DNA from: an uncultured Lactococcus sp.
GTDB taxonomy: Bacteria > Bacillota > Bacilli > Lactobacillales > Streptococcaceae
DNA: 64,000 nt
NCBI RefSeq assembly: GCF_934191625.1
Contig: NZ_CAKPUG010000006.1
Coordinates: 38,792-102,791, forward strand
Reading direction: 5' to 3'
Below, one piece after another: positions 43,900 through 53,455 of the stretch (its first letter is position 1; the number at the start of each line of letters is the position of its first letter). The translations under genes and the position numbers were made by a program. The notes under the pieces are model-generated. The model was not told the origin of the DNA and made no database searches. It saw only the letters and a program-made list of their open reading frames with translations.

Positions 43900-45741
43900 T
43901 TGACTAAATTACGCGAAAACATCAGAAACGTTGCGATTATTGCCCACGTCGACCATGGTAAAACAACTTTGGTTGATGAGTTGCTTAAACAATCACAAAC
44001 GCTTGATGCCCGTACAAACCTTGCTGAACGCGCAATGGACTCTAATGCCCTTGAACAAGAACGCGGGATTACAATCCTTGCTAAAAATACAGCCGTAGAA
44101 TATGGCGATACACGTATCAACATCTTGGACACACCAGGACACGCGGACTTCGGTGGTGAAGTAGAACGTATCATGAAAATGGTTGACGGTGTTGTTCTTG
44201 TCGTGGATGCTTACGAAGGAACAATGCCTCAAACACGTTTCGTGTTGAAAAAAGCTTTGGATCAAAACTTGACACCAATCGTTGTCGTGAACAAGATTGA
44301 TAAACCTTCTGCACGTCCACAAGAAGTTGTAGATGAAGTTTTGGAACTTTTCATCGAACTCGGTGCCGATGATGATCAATTGGATTTCCCTGTTGTTTAC
44401 GCTTCAGCTATTAATGGTTCATCTTCATTGAGCGATGATCCAGCAGATCAAGAAGCAACAATGGATCCAATCTTTAACACTATCATTGAACACATTCCAG
44501 CTCCTATTGATAACTCTGACGAACCATTGCAATTCCAAGTTTCTCTCTTAGACTACAATGATTTCGTAGGTCGTATTGGTATCGGACGTGTTTTCCGTGG
44601 TACAATCAAGGTTGGCGATAATGTAACATTGTCTAAACTTGATGGTTCAACTAAAAACTTCCGCGTAACAAAACTTTTTGGTTTCTTTGGTCTTGATCGT
44701 CAAGAAATCACTGAAGCAAAAGCAGGTGACTTGATTGCTGTATCTGGTATGGATGATATCTTCGTTGGTGAAACTGTTACACCTACAGATGCCATCGAAC
44801 CACTGCCAGTTCTTCACATTGATGAACCAACACTTCAAATGACTTTCCTTGTAAATAACTCACCATTTGCAGGTCGCGAAGGTAAATGGGTAACTGCACG
44901 TAAAGTTGAAGAACGTTTACAAGCAGAACTTCAAACAGACGTATCACTTCGTGTCGAAAATACTGATTCCCCAGACAAATGGATCGTTTCTGGTCGTGGT
45001 GAATTGCACTTGTCTATTCTTATCGAAACAATGCGTCGTGAAGGATACGAACTTCAAGTTTCACGTCCAGAAGTTATCGTTAAAGAAATTGATGGGGTAG
45101 AATGTGAACCATTTGAACGTGTGCGTATTGATACACCTGAAGAATATCAAGGTTCAATTATCCAAGCTCTTTCAGAACGTAAAGGCGATATGTTGGACAT
45201 GGAAATCACTGGTAATGGTCAAGCACGTTTGGTTTTCTTAGTTCCAGCACGTGGTTTGATTGGTTTCACAACAGAATTTATGTCAATGACACGCGGTTAT
45301 GGTATCATGAACCACACATTTGACCAATATATGCCAATGGTTAAAGGAACAATCGGTGGACGTAGCCGTGGTGCCTTGATTTCTATGGACCAAGGTTCTG
45401 TAACATCTTATGCTATGGGATATGTGCAAGAACGTGGTGTACTCTTTGTTGAAGCTGGTACAGAAGTTTATGCAGGTATGATTATTGGTGAGCACTCACG
45501 TGATAATGATTTGACCGTTAATGTTACAAAAGCTAAACAACAAACAAACGTTCGTTCATCTAATAAAGACTCAACTTCAGTGCTTAACGCTTCTAAAATC
45601 TTGTCTCTTGAAGAATCATTAGAATTCTTGGGTGATGATGAATATATGGAAGTAACACCAGAATCAATCCGCTTGCGTAAACAAATTCTTGATAAAGCAA
45701 TGCGTGAAAAAGCAACGAAAAAGAAAAAAACTGCTGAATAA
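43900..45741 (+). CDS. typA: Translational GTPase TypA/BipA
   Basis: A 613-aa ribosome-associated GTPase involved in 50S assembly and stress/low-temperature growth. G1 AHVDHGKTTL, RGITI switch I, DTPGHADF (G3) and NKIDKP (G4) are intact. The conserved start is TTG at 43900 (MTKLRENIRN); the in-frame upstream extension to 43789 begins inside the -10 box and is rejected. SD AGGTAG. Confidence 0.95.
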   Translation: MTKLRENIRNVAIIAHVDHGKTTLVDELLKQSQTLDARTNLAERAMDSNALEQERGITILAKNTAVEYGDTRINILDTPGHADFGGEVERIMKMVDGVVLVVDAYEGTMPQTRFVLKKALDQNLTPIVVVNKIDKPSARPQEVVDEVLELFIELGADDDQLDFPVVYASAINGSSSLSDDPADQEATMDPIFNTIIEHIPAPIDNSDEPLQFQVSLLDYNDFVGRIGIGRVFRGTIKVGDNVTLSKLDGSTKNFRVTKLFGFFGLDRQEITEAKAGDLIAVSGMDDIFVGETVTPTDAIEPLPVLHIDEPTLQMTFLVNNSPFAGREGKWVTARKVEERLQAELQTDVSLRVENTDSPDKWIVSGRGELHLSILIETMRREGYELQVSRPEVIVKEIDGVECEPFERVRIDTPEEYQGSIIQALSERKGDMLDMEITGNGQARLVFLVPARGLIGFTTEFMSMTRGYGIMNHTFDQYMPMVKGTIGGRSRGALISMDQGSVTSYAMGYVQERGVLFVEAGTEVYAGMIIGEHSRDNDLTVNVTKAKQQTNVRSSNKDSTSVLNASKILSLEESLEFLGDDEYMEVTPESIRLRKQILDKAMREKATKKKKTAE

Positions 45742-45815
45742 TAGTTTTCACATAGATCTTGAAACAGCAGAGAGATTTGAGTAAATGCTAAGTAGCTAAA
45801 AATAAGGAGAAAAGG

Positions 45816-46046
45816 ATGTTTTATCTGATACTTTTAGTTTTATTTGCTTTGGGCTATATCTTTTTAATGCCAAAGGATGTGAGAAGAAGTGCAGACATCT
45901 TTGTTTTCGCTTCGGTATCTGTCCTAATCGTAGCAGTAGCCATTGGCCAAGCTGTCAGTCACCGAGCTGCCTTATATGAAATCGCAATGGTGATTGCACT
46001 CATAGCTCTCGCTGTTAAGGCTCTTGTAGAAATTGAAAAATTATAA
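45816..46046 (+). CDS. DUF3165 family small membrane protein
   Basis: A 76-aa protein with two or three hydrophobic segments (FYLILLVLFALGYIFLMP; ADIFVFASVSVLIVAVAIG). SD AAGGAGAAAAGG immediately upstream. Function unknown; I recall it as common in streptococci and lactococci. A hairpin terminator follows before the methyltransferase gene. Confidence 0.7.
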   Translation: MFYLILLVLFALGYIFLMPKDVRRSADIFVFASVSVLIVAVAIGQAVSHRAALYEIAMVIALIALAVKALVEIEKL

Positions 46047-46052
46047 AAAAAG

Positions 46053-46082
46053 AAATAGTTTGTCTTGGGCAGACTATTTTTT
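46053..46082 (+). terminator. Hairpin with T-run abutting the SD of the methyltransferase gene
   Basis: AATAGT(TTG)TCT pairs with AGACTATT, then TTTTTT, directly followed by GGAGG at 46083-46087. It may act as a partial terminator or attenuator. Confidence 0.6.
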
Positions 46083-46091
46083 GGAGGTTAC

Positions 46092-47027
46092 ATGGATATA
46101 GAGAAAATCGAAAAAGCCTTTGGATTAGTCCTTGAGAATATCATGGCAATCCAAGCAGAGCTAATGACAGATTTTTATGATGCTTTTGTAGAACAAAACG
46201 CAGCTTACCTAGGTGCTTTAGAGTTTGCATCACTGACGAAGGAAAATAATGATAAAGTTCGCTCAATGAACCTTACCACAAGTGAATGGCAAAAGCTATT
46301 TCAGTTTGTCTTGCTTCAAGGATCACGTGTGGCTCCGATGCAAGCAAATCATAATTTAACACCGGATTCTATTGGATTTATCTTTAATTTCATCGTGGAA
46401 GATTTGCACAAAGAAAGAAAGATTCGCGTACTAGAATTTGGTTCAGGAACTGGGAATTTAGCAGAAACACTCTTGGTTCATATGCAAAAAGAAGTAGACT
46501 ATATTGGTTTTGAAGTGGATGACCTCTTGCTCGATTTATCGGCTTCCATGTCAGAAGTTATGGGAACAAAAGCAAGCTATCTTCAAATTGATGCCATTAA
46601 ACCACAACCTTTGGAACCTGTGGATGTTGTGATGAGTGATCTCCCCGTGGGCTATTATCCAGACGATGAAACTGCTAGCCATTTTCAAGTACATGATAAA
46701 TCTGAACATACCTATGTACACCACTTAATGATTGAGCAATCCTTCAAGTATCTCAAGGAGAGTGGCTTTGCTCTTTTCTTGGCTCCAGATAATCTTTTAA
46801 CAAGTGCACAGTCAGAACTTTTAAAAGCCTGGATTAAAGAGCATGCGCATGTTGCTGCAGTCATTACATTGCCATCTTCACTTTTTAAAGGTGCAGGAAA
46901 ATCAATTTATTTATTAAGTAAAAAACAGACAAATACACCGACTTTTGTTTATCCATTGTCTGATCTAGGTGATCGTTCTATTTTACAAGAATTCATGTCT
47001 GAGTTTGTGAAAAATGTCAAGATTTGA
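46092..47027 (+). CDS. YtxK-like class I SAM-dependent methyltransferase
   Basis: A 311-aa N6-DNA-methylase-like protein: SAM motif LEFGSGTGNLAETL near residue 118 and catalytic-type SDLPVGYYPDD (a DLPxGYY variant of NPPY). In streptococci it lies between the comG operon and ackA; here it precedes ackA but comG genes are absent. Target unknown. Start at 46092 follows GGAGG. Confidence 0.85.
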   Translation: MDIEKIEKAFGLVLENIMAIQAELMTDFYDAFVEQNAAYLGALEFASLTKENNDKVRSMNLTTSEWQKLFQFVLLQGSRVAPMQANHNLTPDSIGFIFNFIVEDLHKERKIRVLEFGSGTGNLAETLLVHMQKEVDYIGFEVDDLLLDLSASMSEVMGTKASYLQIDAIKPQPLEPVDVVMSDLPVGYYPDDETASHFQVHDKSEHTYVHHLMIEQSFKYLKESGFALFLAPDNLLTSAQSELLKAWIKEHAHVAAVITLPSSLFKGAGKSIYLLSKKQTNTPTFVYPLSDLGDRSILQEFMSEFVKNVKI

Positions 47028-47068
47028 CCAAAAACTCTTAGTCAGTCACTGTCTTCAAATTGGTTTTG

Positions 47069-47077
47069 TGATATAAT
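47069..47077 (+). promoter_or_regulatory. Promoter of ackA1
   Basis: Extended -10 TGATATAAT (47069-47077), weak -35; the leader is ~30 nt with SD AAGGATAG. Confidence 0.5.
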
Positions 47078-47111
47078 TTAAGAGAGAATTGAAAGAAGAA
47101 GGATAGATAAA

Positions 47112-48305
47112 ATGACAAAAACTCTTGCGGTTAATGCTGGTTCCTCATCCATGAAATGGCAAATGTATGAAATGCCAGAAGAAAAAGTTCTTGCAAAAGG
47201 CTTGATTGAACGTATTGGCTTGAAAGATTCAGTCACAACAGTAAAATTTGACGATCACAAAGAAGAACGTGTATTGGATATTGTAGATCATACACAAGCC
47301 GTTCACATTTTGCTGGAAGACTTGAAACGTTTCCATATCGTTGAAGAATTTACAGAGATTACAGGAGTAGGTCATCGAGTTGTCGCTGGTGGAGAGCTAT
47401 TTAAAAAATCTACCTTGATCGATCAGGAAGTGCTTAAACAAATTGAAGAACTTTCACCGCTTGCCCCACTTCATAATCCAGCGAATGCAGCTGGTATAAA
47501 GGCCTTTTTGGAGTTGCTGCCTGAAGCAACAGCAGTAGCTGTTTTTGACACGGCATTTCATACAACAATGCCTGAAAAAGCTTTCCGTTATCCACTACCA
47601 AAAAAATACTATACAGAACATGCCGTGCGTAAATATGGAGCACACGGGACTTCACACATGTTTGTAGCACAAGAGGCTGCAAAAATGTTAGGCAAAGATA
47701 TTAAAGACACAAAAATCATAACCGCTCATATTGGCAATGGTGGTTCAATTACTGCTGTAAAAGGTGGTGAATCAATTGATACTTCGATGGGCTTTACACC
47801 ATTAGCAGGAATTATGATGGGAACACGTACAGGTGATATGGATCCTTCTGTTTTCCCTTACCTTATTGCAAATGATGACACACTCAAGGATGCTCAAGAT
47901 GTTGTCAATATGATGAACAAAGAGTCAGGCTTATTTGGTGTTTCTGGCTTGTCTTCTGATATGCGTGAAATCATCACTGCTCGTGATGCGGGGGATGCTG
48001 ATGCTGCATTAGCTTTCGAAATGTATGTGGATCGTATTCAAAAATTCATTGGTCAATACTTGGCTGTTTTGAATGGTGCTGATGCAATTGTATTTACAGC
48101 AGGTGTAGGTGAAAACTCAGCTCCAGTACGCGAGGGTGTCTTAAAAGGCTTGTCATGGTTTGGTATTGATGTTGATTTCTCTAAGAACGTTTTTGGTTTT
48201 GAAGGGGAAATGTCAACGCCAGAATCACGTGTAAAAGTTTTCGTTATTCCAACTGATGAAGAGCTTGTAATTGCACGCGATGTTGAAGCTGCAAAAGTGA
48301 AATAA
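47112..48305 (+). CDS. ackA1: Acetate kinase 1
   Basis: A 397-aa ASKHA kinase that makes ATP from acetyl phosphate in the Pta-Ack route. N-terminal [46 protein letters not shown] and [10 protein letters not shown] are intact. It is followed by its own terminator and by a second, closely related gene, as in Lactococcus lactis. Confidence 0.95.
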   Translation: MTKTLAVNAGSSSMKWQMYEMPEEKVLAKGLIERIGLKDSVTTVKFDDHKEERVLDIVDHTQAVHILLEDLKRFHIVEEFTEITGVGHRVVAGGELFKKSTLIDQEVLKQIEELSPLAPLHNPANAAGIKAFLELLPEATAVAVFDTAFHTTMPEKAFRYPLPKKYYTEHAVRKYGAHGTSHMFVAQEAAKMLGKDIKDTKIITAHIGNGGSITAVKGGESIDTSMGFTPLAGIMMGTRTGDMDPSVFPYLIANDDTLKDAQDVVNMMNKESGLFGVSGLSSDMREIITARDAGDADAALAFEMYVDRIQKFIGQYLAVLNGADAIVFTAGVGENSAPVREGVLKGLSWFGIDVDFSKNVFGFEGEMSTPESRVKVFVIPTDEELVIARDVEAAKVK

Positions 48306-48308
48306 AAT

Positions 48309-48335
48309 AAAACGGCGAGTAAAATGCCGTTTTTT
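48309..48335 (+). terminator. Terminator of ackA1
   Basis: AAACGGC pairs with GCCGTTT then T-run. Confidence 0.88.
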
Positions 48336-48423
48336 AATATTTCTTTTAAGATATTTTTTAAAGTTATGTTATACTAGTAAGACAAAAAGAAAACACTTAC
48401 ATATTGAAGGGATTTTTAAAAAT

Positions 48424-49617
48424 ATGGAAAAAACACTCGCTGTTAACGCTGGATCGTCATCACTAAAATGGCAACTTTATGATATGCCAGAAGAAAAAGT
48501 TCTTGCTAAAGGTATTTTTGAACGTATTGGTTTGAAAGATTCTATTTCAACAACGAAGTTTGATGATCAAGTGCATAAAAGAGAGCAGGATATTGTTGAC
48601 CATCGTCAAGCAGTCTTGCTTTTGATGGACGAGTTAATACATTTTAAACTTATTAGTAGTTTCCGTGAGATTACAGCTATTGGTCATCGTGTTGTTGCGG
48701 GTGGAGAATTTTTCAATACATCGACTATAATCACTCCTGAAGTTTTAGAAGAGATAAAAAATCTTTCAACTTTAGCCCCTCTTCACAACCCAGCAAACGT
48801 GCTAGGCATTGAGGCTTTTAAGCGTTTGCTTCCAGATGCACTTGCTGTAGCTGTCTTTGATACAGCCTTTCACACGACTTTGCCAGAAAAAGCTTTCCGT
48901 TACCCAATTCCAACAAAATACTATACAGATTATGCTATTCGTAAATATGGGGCACATGGAACATCACACATGTATGTGTCACGTGAAGCGGCAAAAGTAC
49001 TAGGAAAACCACTTGAAGATTTAAAACTTATTACTGCTCATATTGGTAATGGGGCATCAATTACAGCTATTGATGGTGGTAAATCTGTTGATACTTCAAT
49101 GGGCTTCACACCACTAGCGGGTGTCATGATGGGCACACGTTCAGGAGAAATGGACCCTTCTGTGATTTCTTATATGCTTGAAAGTGATCCTAGCTTACGC
49201 TCAGCGCAAGATGTTATTGATGTGCTCAATAAAAAATCTGGCTTACTGGGTGTATCAGAGTTTTCAAGTGATATGCGTGATCTAGAGGAAGCACGTAACT
49301 CAGGTGATGAAAAAGCACTTTTAGCTTACGAAATGTTTGTTGATCGTTTGAAAAAATTTATCGCACAGTATTTTGGGGTCCTTAATGGTGCAGATGCGCT
49401 TATCTTTACAGCAGGTATAGGTGAAAATGATACAAATGCACGTCGTGATATTATCGCAGGTTTGTCGTGGTTTGGTATGGAAATCGACCCAGAAAAGAAT
49501 GTCCGGGGTGCCAATGGCATCATTTCTACACCAGAATCACGTGTTAAAGTTTTAGTAATACCAACAGATGAAGAATTAGTTATTGCGCGTGATGTCGAAG
49601 CTGCAAAAAATAAATAA
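48424..49617 (+). CDS. ackA2: Acetate kinase 2
   Basis: Also 397 aa and colinear with ackA1 without visible gaps; all kinase motifs are present ([36 protein letters not shown]). A separate promoter (extended -10 TGTTATACT near 48368) and separate terminators mean the two isozymes can be expressed independently. SD AAGGGA. Confidence 0.95.
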   Translation: MEKTLAVNAGSSSLKWQLYDMPEEKVLAKGIFERIGLKDSISTTKFDDQVHKREQDIVDHRQAVLLLMDELIHFKLISSFREITAIGHRVVAGGEFFNTSTIITPEVLEEIKNLSTLAPLHNPANVLGIEAFKRLLPDALAVAVFDTAFHTTLPEKAFRYPIPTKYYTDYAIRKYGAHGTSHMYVSREAAKVLGKPLEDLKLITAHIGNGASITAIDGGKSVDTSMGFTPLAGVMMGTRSGEMDPSVISYMLESDPSLRSAQDVIDVLNKKSGLLGVSEFSSDMRDLEEARNSGDEKALLAYEMFVDRLKKFIAQYFGVLNGADALIFTAGIGENDTNARRDIIAGLSWFGMEIDPEKNVRGANGIISTPESRVKVLVIPTDEELVIARDVEAAKNK

Positions 49618-49624
49618 TCTTGTT

Positions 49625-49647
49625 AAAAGACCATACGGTCTTTTTTT
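49625..49647 (+). terminator. Terminator of ackA2
   Basis: AAAGACC-ATAC-GGTCTTT followed by T's. Confidence 0.85.
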
Positions 49648-49707
49648 CAGCAAAATTTTATGGTAAAATAGTAGGGATAAAAAAGAATAGAGAAGAGATA
49701 GGTAACT

Positions 49708-50424
49708 ATGGCTGATATTAAATATAAACGCGTACTTTTGAAACTTTCTGGCGAAGCTTTAGCTGGAGAAAAAGGATTTGGAATTGATCCTGAAACAGTT
49801 AAAAAAGTTGCTGAAGAGCTCAAAGAAGTATATGCTCTTGGTGCAGAAATCGCCATCGTTTGTGGCGGGGGAAACATCTGGCGTGGCGTAACCGGTGAAA
49901 AAATCGGTATGGAACGTGCCCAAGCAGATTACATGGGTATGTTAGCTACTATCATGAACGGCTTAGCTCTTCAGGACACACTTGAAGCACTCGGCGTACC
50001 TACACGTGTTCAAACAGCTATCGAAATGAAAGCCGTTGCCGAGCCTTATATCCGTCGCCGTGCTGAACGTCACCTTGAAAAAGGTCGTGTCGTTATTTTC
50101 GCGGGTGGAACAGGTTCACCATACTTCTCCACAGATACTACTTCAGCACTTCGCGCAGCAGAAATTAACGCAGATGTTATTTTAATGGCTAAAAATGGTG
50201 TCGATGGTGTTTATAATGCGGATCCAAAACTTGATGAAACAGCAGTTAAATTTGACAATCTTACACACATGGATGTTATTACAAAAGGACTTCATGTCAT
50301 GGACTCCACTGCTTCAACAATGTCAATGGACAACCATATCCCACTTGTTGTCTTCAATATGAATGAATCTGGAAATATTAAACGTGTTGTTCAAGGTGAA
50401 GAAATCGGAACAACAGTAGAATAA
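49708..50424 (+). CDS. pyrH: Uridylate kinase
   Basis: A 238-aa hexameric UMP kinase (amino acid kinase fold): [36 protein letters not shown] and [13 protein letters not shown]. It makes UDP for pyrimidine nucleotide and cell-wall precursor synthesis. Extended -10 TGGTAAAAT precedes it; it is followed by frr with 32-nt spacing, the conserved pyrH-frr operon. Confidence 0.96.
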   Translation: MADIKYKRVLLKLSGEALAGEKGFGIDPETVKKVAEELKEVYALGAEIAIVCGGGNIWRGVTGEKIGMERAQADYMGMLATIMNGLALQDTLEALGVPTRVQTAIEMKAVAEPYIRRRAERHLEKGRVVIFAGGTGSPYFSTDTTSALRAAEINADVILMAKNGVDGVYNADPKLDETAVKFDNLTHMDVITKGLHVMDSTASTMSMDNHIPLVVFNMNESGNIKRVVQGEEIGTTVE

Positions 50425-50456
50425 ATAAATATATAATAAAATAAAAAGGAAAAAAC

Positions 50457-51014
50457 ATGGCAAACGAAATTATTGATAATGCAAAAGAACGTATGAATAG
50501 CTCACTTAATAGCTTGCAACGCGACCTCGGACACATCCGTGCAGGGCGTGCCAATGCAAGCTTGCTCGACCGTATCTCAGTGGAATATTATGGAGCACCA
50601 ACACCATTGAATCAATTGGCTTCGATTACTATTCCAGAAGCGCGAGTACTGATGATCACACCTTTTGACAAAACGATCTTAAAAGAGATTGAGCAAGCCT
50701 TGAATGCAAGTGATATTGGTATCACACCAGCCAACGATGGTTCAGTTATTCGCTTGGTTATTCCGATGTTGACAGAAGAACGTCGTAAAGAGCTTGTTAA
50801 AGAGATGGGCAAATATATCGAAGGTGCAAAAGTTGCAATTCGTAATATCCGTCGTGATGCTATCGATACAGCTAAAAAACAAGAAAAAGCTAAAGAAATC
50901 ACAGAAGATGATTTGAAAGTACTGGAAAAAGACATCCAAACAGTAACAGATAATGCTGTTAAAGAAGCAGACAAACTAGCTGCAGAAAAAGAAAAAGAAC
51001 TTTTGGATGTTTAA
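50457..51014 (+). CDS. frr: Ribosome recycling factor
   Basis: A 185-aa tRNA-mimic that splits post-termination ribosomes with EF-G. Typical residues: [23 protein letters not shown], and [16 protein letters not shown] near residue 130. SD AAAAGGAAAAAAC; part of the pyrH-frr-cvfB unit. Confidence 0.97.
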   Translation: MANEIIDNAKERMNSSLNSLQRDLGHIRAGRANASLLDRISVEYYGAPTPLNQLASITIPEARVLMITPFDKTILKEIEQALNASDIGITPANDGSVIRLVIPMLTEERRKELVKEMGKYIEGAKVAIRNIRRDAIDTAKKQEKAKEITEDDLKVLEKDIQTVTDNAVKEADKLAAEKEKELLDV

Positions 51015-51073
51015 ATTTTTTAGCAGGAGAACAAGTTATTCTTTTGTAGAGAAAAGAAGAACAATCAGAAAAA

Positions 51074-51097
51074 TAACGGCTCTGCGGGGCCGTTTTT
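51074..51097 (+). terminator. GC-rich terminator between frr and cvfB, abutting the SD
   Basis: AACGGC pairs with GCCGTT then TTTTT, directly followed by the cvfB SD AAGGAAAAAG (51098-51107). It probably lowers read-through into cvfB. Confidence 0.75.
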
Positions 51098-51108
51098 AAG
51101 GAAAAAGA

Positions 51109-51969
51109 ATGAATAATTTATTAGCAACTACATTTTCAGCCATTATTACAGCTGAAAATGATCGATTTTACTTTTTACAGAAAGATGATAATATCATCCG
51201 TCTGGCAAAGTCAGAAGGAGCACATCAGGTTGGCGACATTGTGACAGGTTTTGCCTATATGGATAAAGCCGATAAACTGTGTATGACAACGGTGGAACCA
51301 AATGCAACACGTGAAAAATTTGGTTGGGGTACAGTAACTGACGTTCGTCGTGATTTAGGCGCCTTTGTTGACATCGGTTTGGCTGGCAAAGATATTGTGG
51401 TTTCGCTTGACGATCTCCCACTACCAGAAGATAAGGATCAATGGCCTAAAAAAGGAGATAAACTTTTTGTCAAAATCGTCGTTGATGCGAAAGATCGTCT
51501 TTGGGGTAAATTAGCTTGGCACCAAGACTTCTGGGAAATGTCAGGACCGGCCTATGACAATATGCAAAACCAAGATTTACGTGGTATTGTTTATCGTAAC
51601 AAGGAAACAGGTTCTTTTGTGTACCTGCCAGACAATAATATGCTTGGTTTTATTCATCCTAACGAAGCTTTTGGAACACTCCGTATCGGCCAGGAGCTTC
51701 AAGTGCGCGTGATTGGTTTCCGCGATCAAGACCGTAGTCTTAATCTGAGTGCAAAACCCCGTGCTTATGAAATGCTGGATGCTGATGCACAGATGATCCT
51801 TGCCTACCTTGAAAGTATGGGTGGAAAAATGCCTTTTAATGATAAGTCAGCGCCAGATGATATCAAAGCCACATTTGGTATCTCTAAAGGGCAGTTTAAA
51901 AAGGCACTCGGTGGCTTGATGAAGAACAAGAAAATTAAACAAAGTCCTGAGGGAACAGAACTCATTTGA
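51109..51969 (+). CDS. cvfB: CvfB family S1-domain RNA-binding protein
   Basis: A 286-aa protein with tandem S1-like OB folds (WGTVTDVRRDLGAFVDIGLAGKDIVVSLDDLP; then LRGIVYRNKETGSFVYLPDNNMLGFIHPNE) and a C-terminal winged-helix-like segment (DDIKATFGISKGQFKKALGGLMKNKKI). Homologues are called conserved virulence factor B and bind RNA. Third gene after pyrH-frr. Confidence 0.88.
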   Translation: MNNLLATTFSAIITAENDRFYFLQKDDNIIRLAKSEGAHQVGDIVTGFAYMDKADKLCMTTVEPNATREKFGWGTVTDVRRDLGAFVDIGLAGKDIVVSLDDLPLPEDKDQWPKKGDKLFVKIVVDAKDRLWGKLAWHQDFWEMSGPAYDNMQNQDLRGIVYRNKETGSFVYLPDNNMLGFIHPNEAFGTLRIGQELQVRVIGFRDQDRSLNLSAKPRAYEMLDADAQMILAYLESMGGKMPFNDKSAPDDIKATFGISKGQFKKALGGLMKNKKIKQSPEGTELI

Positions 51970-51977
51970 TTAATAGC

Positions 51978-52008
51978 AAAAAAGTTGGAAGGATTTCCAA
52001 CTTTTTTT
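51978..52008. terminator. Bidirectional terminator between cvfB and the GH1 gene
   Basis: AAAAAGTTGGAA pairs with TTCCAACTTTTT. Confidence 0.9.
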
Positions 52009-52022
52009 AGTAGGGTAAAATA

Positions 52023-53435
52023 TTATTCTTCCTCAGTAAGTGGCTCGATTTCAAAGGCATTGCTATCTGACAAAGCTTTAAACCAGTGGGCTGATTTTTT
52101 CAAACTTTTAACTTGCGTATGAATATTTGTCGAGATGAGTCCATACCGATTGCGGTAAGCATTGAGCCAGCTCCAACAGTCGATAGGTGTCCATAAATGA
52201 TAGCCTAAGCAATTGCTGCCCTCTTCCATCGCCTTATTTAACCAGTATAGATGCTCTTTGATAAATTGAATACGATAGTCATCTTCAATGATTCCCTGAC
52301 TATTCATATATCTTTCCTCGTTTGACACACCCATACCATTTTCGGAAATGAACCAGTCGATATTTCCATAGTTTTCTTGAACATCTTTAGCAATGTCGTA
52401 AACTGCTTTTGGATAAATTTCCCAACCTTTATCGACATTCATACGGCATGAAGGGAGTTCAAATTCTTGCCAGAATTTGTTAGGCATAAAGTCAACAGCT
52501 AAGGAATTTGCCGAGTATTTTGGACGTTGTACACGATTTGGATGATAGAAATTAATACCCAGTAAGTCAACCGTATTATCTCTGATGAGTTTTAATTCAT
52601 CTTCTGTTGATTCCCAAAGTGCGTTTTCCTTATCTAAAATTTCAACCAGTTCAGCAGGAAACTCGCCTTTGACAGAGGCATCCATATAGAGACGGTTCAA
52701 CCATAAGTCAGCGATATGGCTGGCTTTAAGGTCAGCTGTTTCTTCGGTAGAAGGATACGGCGGTGTCAGGTTGAGGATAATCCCAATTTTTCCATCGAAT
52801 TGTAGCGCGCGGTATTTTGCGATGGATTTGCTTGAGGCAAGTTGCAAGTTGTAAGCAACTTGGACAGCAGCGTGTCCATCAACTTTATTTGGATAATGGA
52901 ATTGGAATAAATAGCCCCCTTCCACGACAACCAATGGTTCGTTGTGGGTGAACCAGTATTTGATGCGATCACCAAAGCATTCAAAAGCTTTTTCAGCAAA
53001 GCCAGCATAGAGATCAACAACTTTTTTTGATTCCCAGCCACCATACTTATGGTAGAGTTCAACAGGCAAATCAAAATGGTGCAGATTAATCATTGGCGTA
53101 ATATCTTGAGCGATAAATTCATCAATGACTGCATTATAAAATGCTACAGCGTCTGAATTTACAGTGTTTTTTTCTAAATCATCAATCAAACGGCTCCATT
53201 GTATAGAGGTACGAACTGTTTTTAGTCCAGCTTCCTTCATTAAGCGAATATCATTCTTGAAGTCATTATAAAAGTTACTTGCTGTATCTGGGCCTTGATG
53301 TTTATAGAAACTTTCGGGTTTGATTTCATAAAAATAATCAAACATATTGGCGTGTTTTTTATTAAAACGTCCTTCGGTTTGAGGGCCGCTGGTTGCAGCA
53401 CCCCACCAAAAGTCATTTGGAAATTTGATTTGCAT
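52023..53435 (-). CDS. GH1 6-phospho-beta-glucosidase-like glycosidase
   Basis: A 470-aa GH1 enzyme: FPNDFWWGAATSGPQTEG, acid/base in FTHNEP near residue 165, nucleophile in ISENGMG near 365. It lies 20 bp after a PTS IIC gene, so the substrate is most likely a phosphorylated beta-glucoside (cellobiose-6-P or similar). SD AAGGAAAAAAC. Confidence 0.9.
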   Translation of the reverse strand: MQIKFPNDFWWGAATSGPQTEGRFNKKHANMFDYFYEIKPESFYKHQGPDTASNFYNDFKNDIRLMKEAGLKTVRTSIQWSRLIDDLEKNTVNSDAVAFYNAVIDEFIAQDITPMINLHHFDLPVELYHKYGGWESKKVVDLYAGFAEKAFECFGDRIKYWFTHNEPLVVVEGGYLFQFHYPNKVDGHAAVQVAYNLQLASSKSIAKYRALQFDGKIGIILNLTPPYPSTEETADLKASHIADLWLNRLYMDASVKGEFPAELVEILDKENALWESTEDELKLIRDNTVDLLGINFYHPNRVQRPKYSANSLAVDFMPNKFWQEFELPSCRMNVDKGWEIYPKAVYDIAKDVQENYGNIDWFISENGMGVSNEERYMNSQGIIEDDYRIQFIKEHLYWLNKAMEEGSNCLGYHLWTPIDCWSWLNAYRNRYGLISTNIHTQVKSLKKSAHWFKALSDSNAFEIEPLTEEE

Positions 53436-53455
53436 TTGTTTTTTCCTTTATTTTT

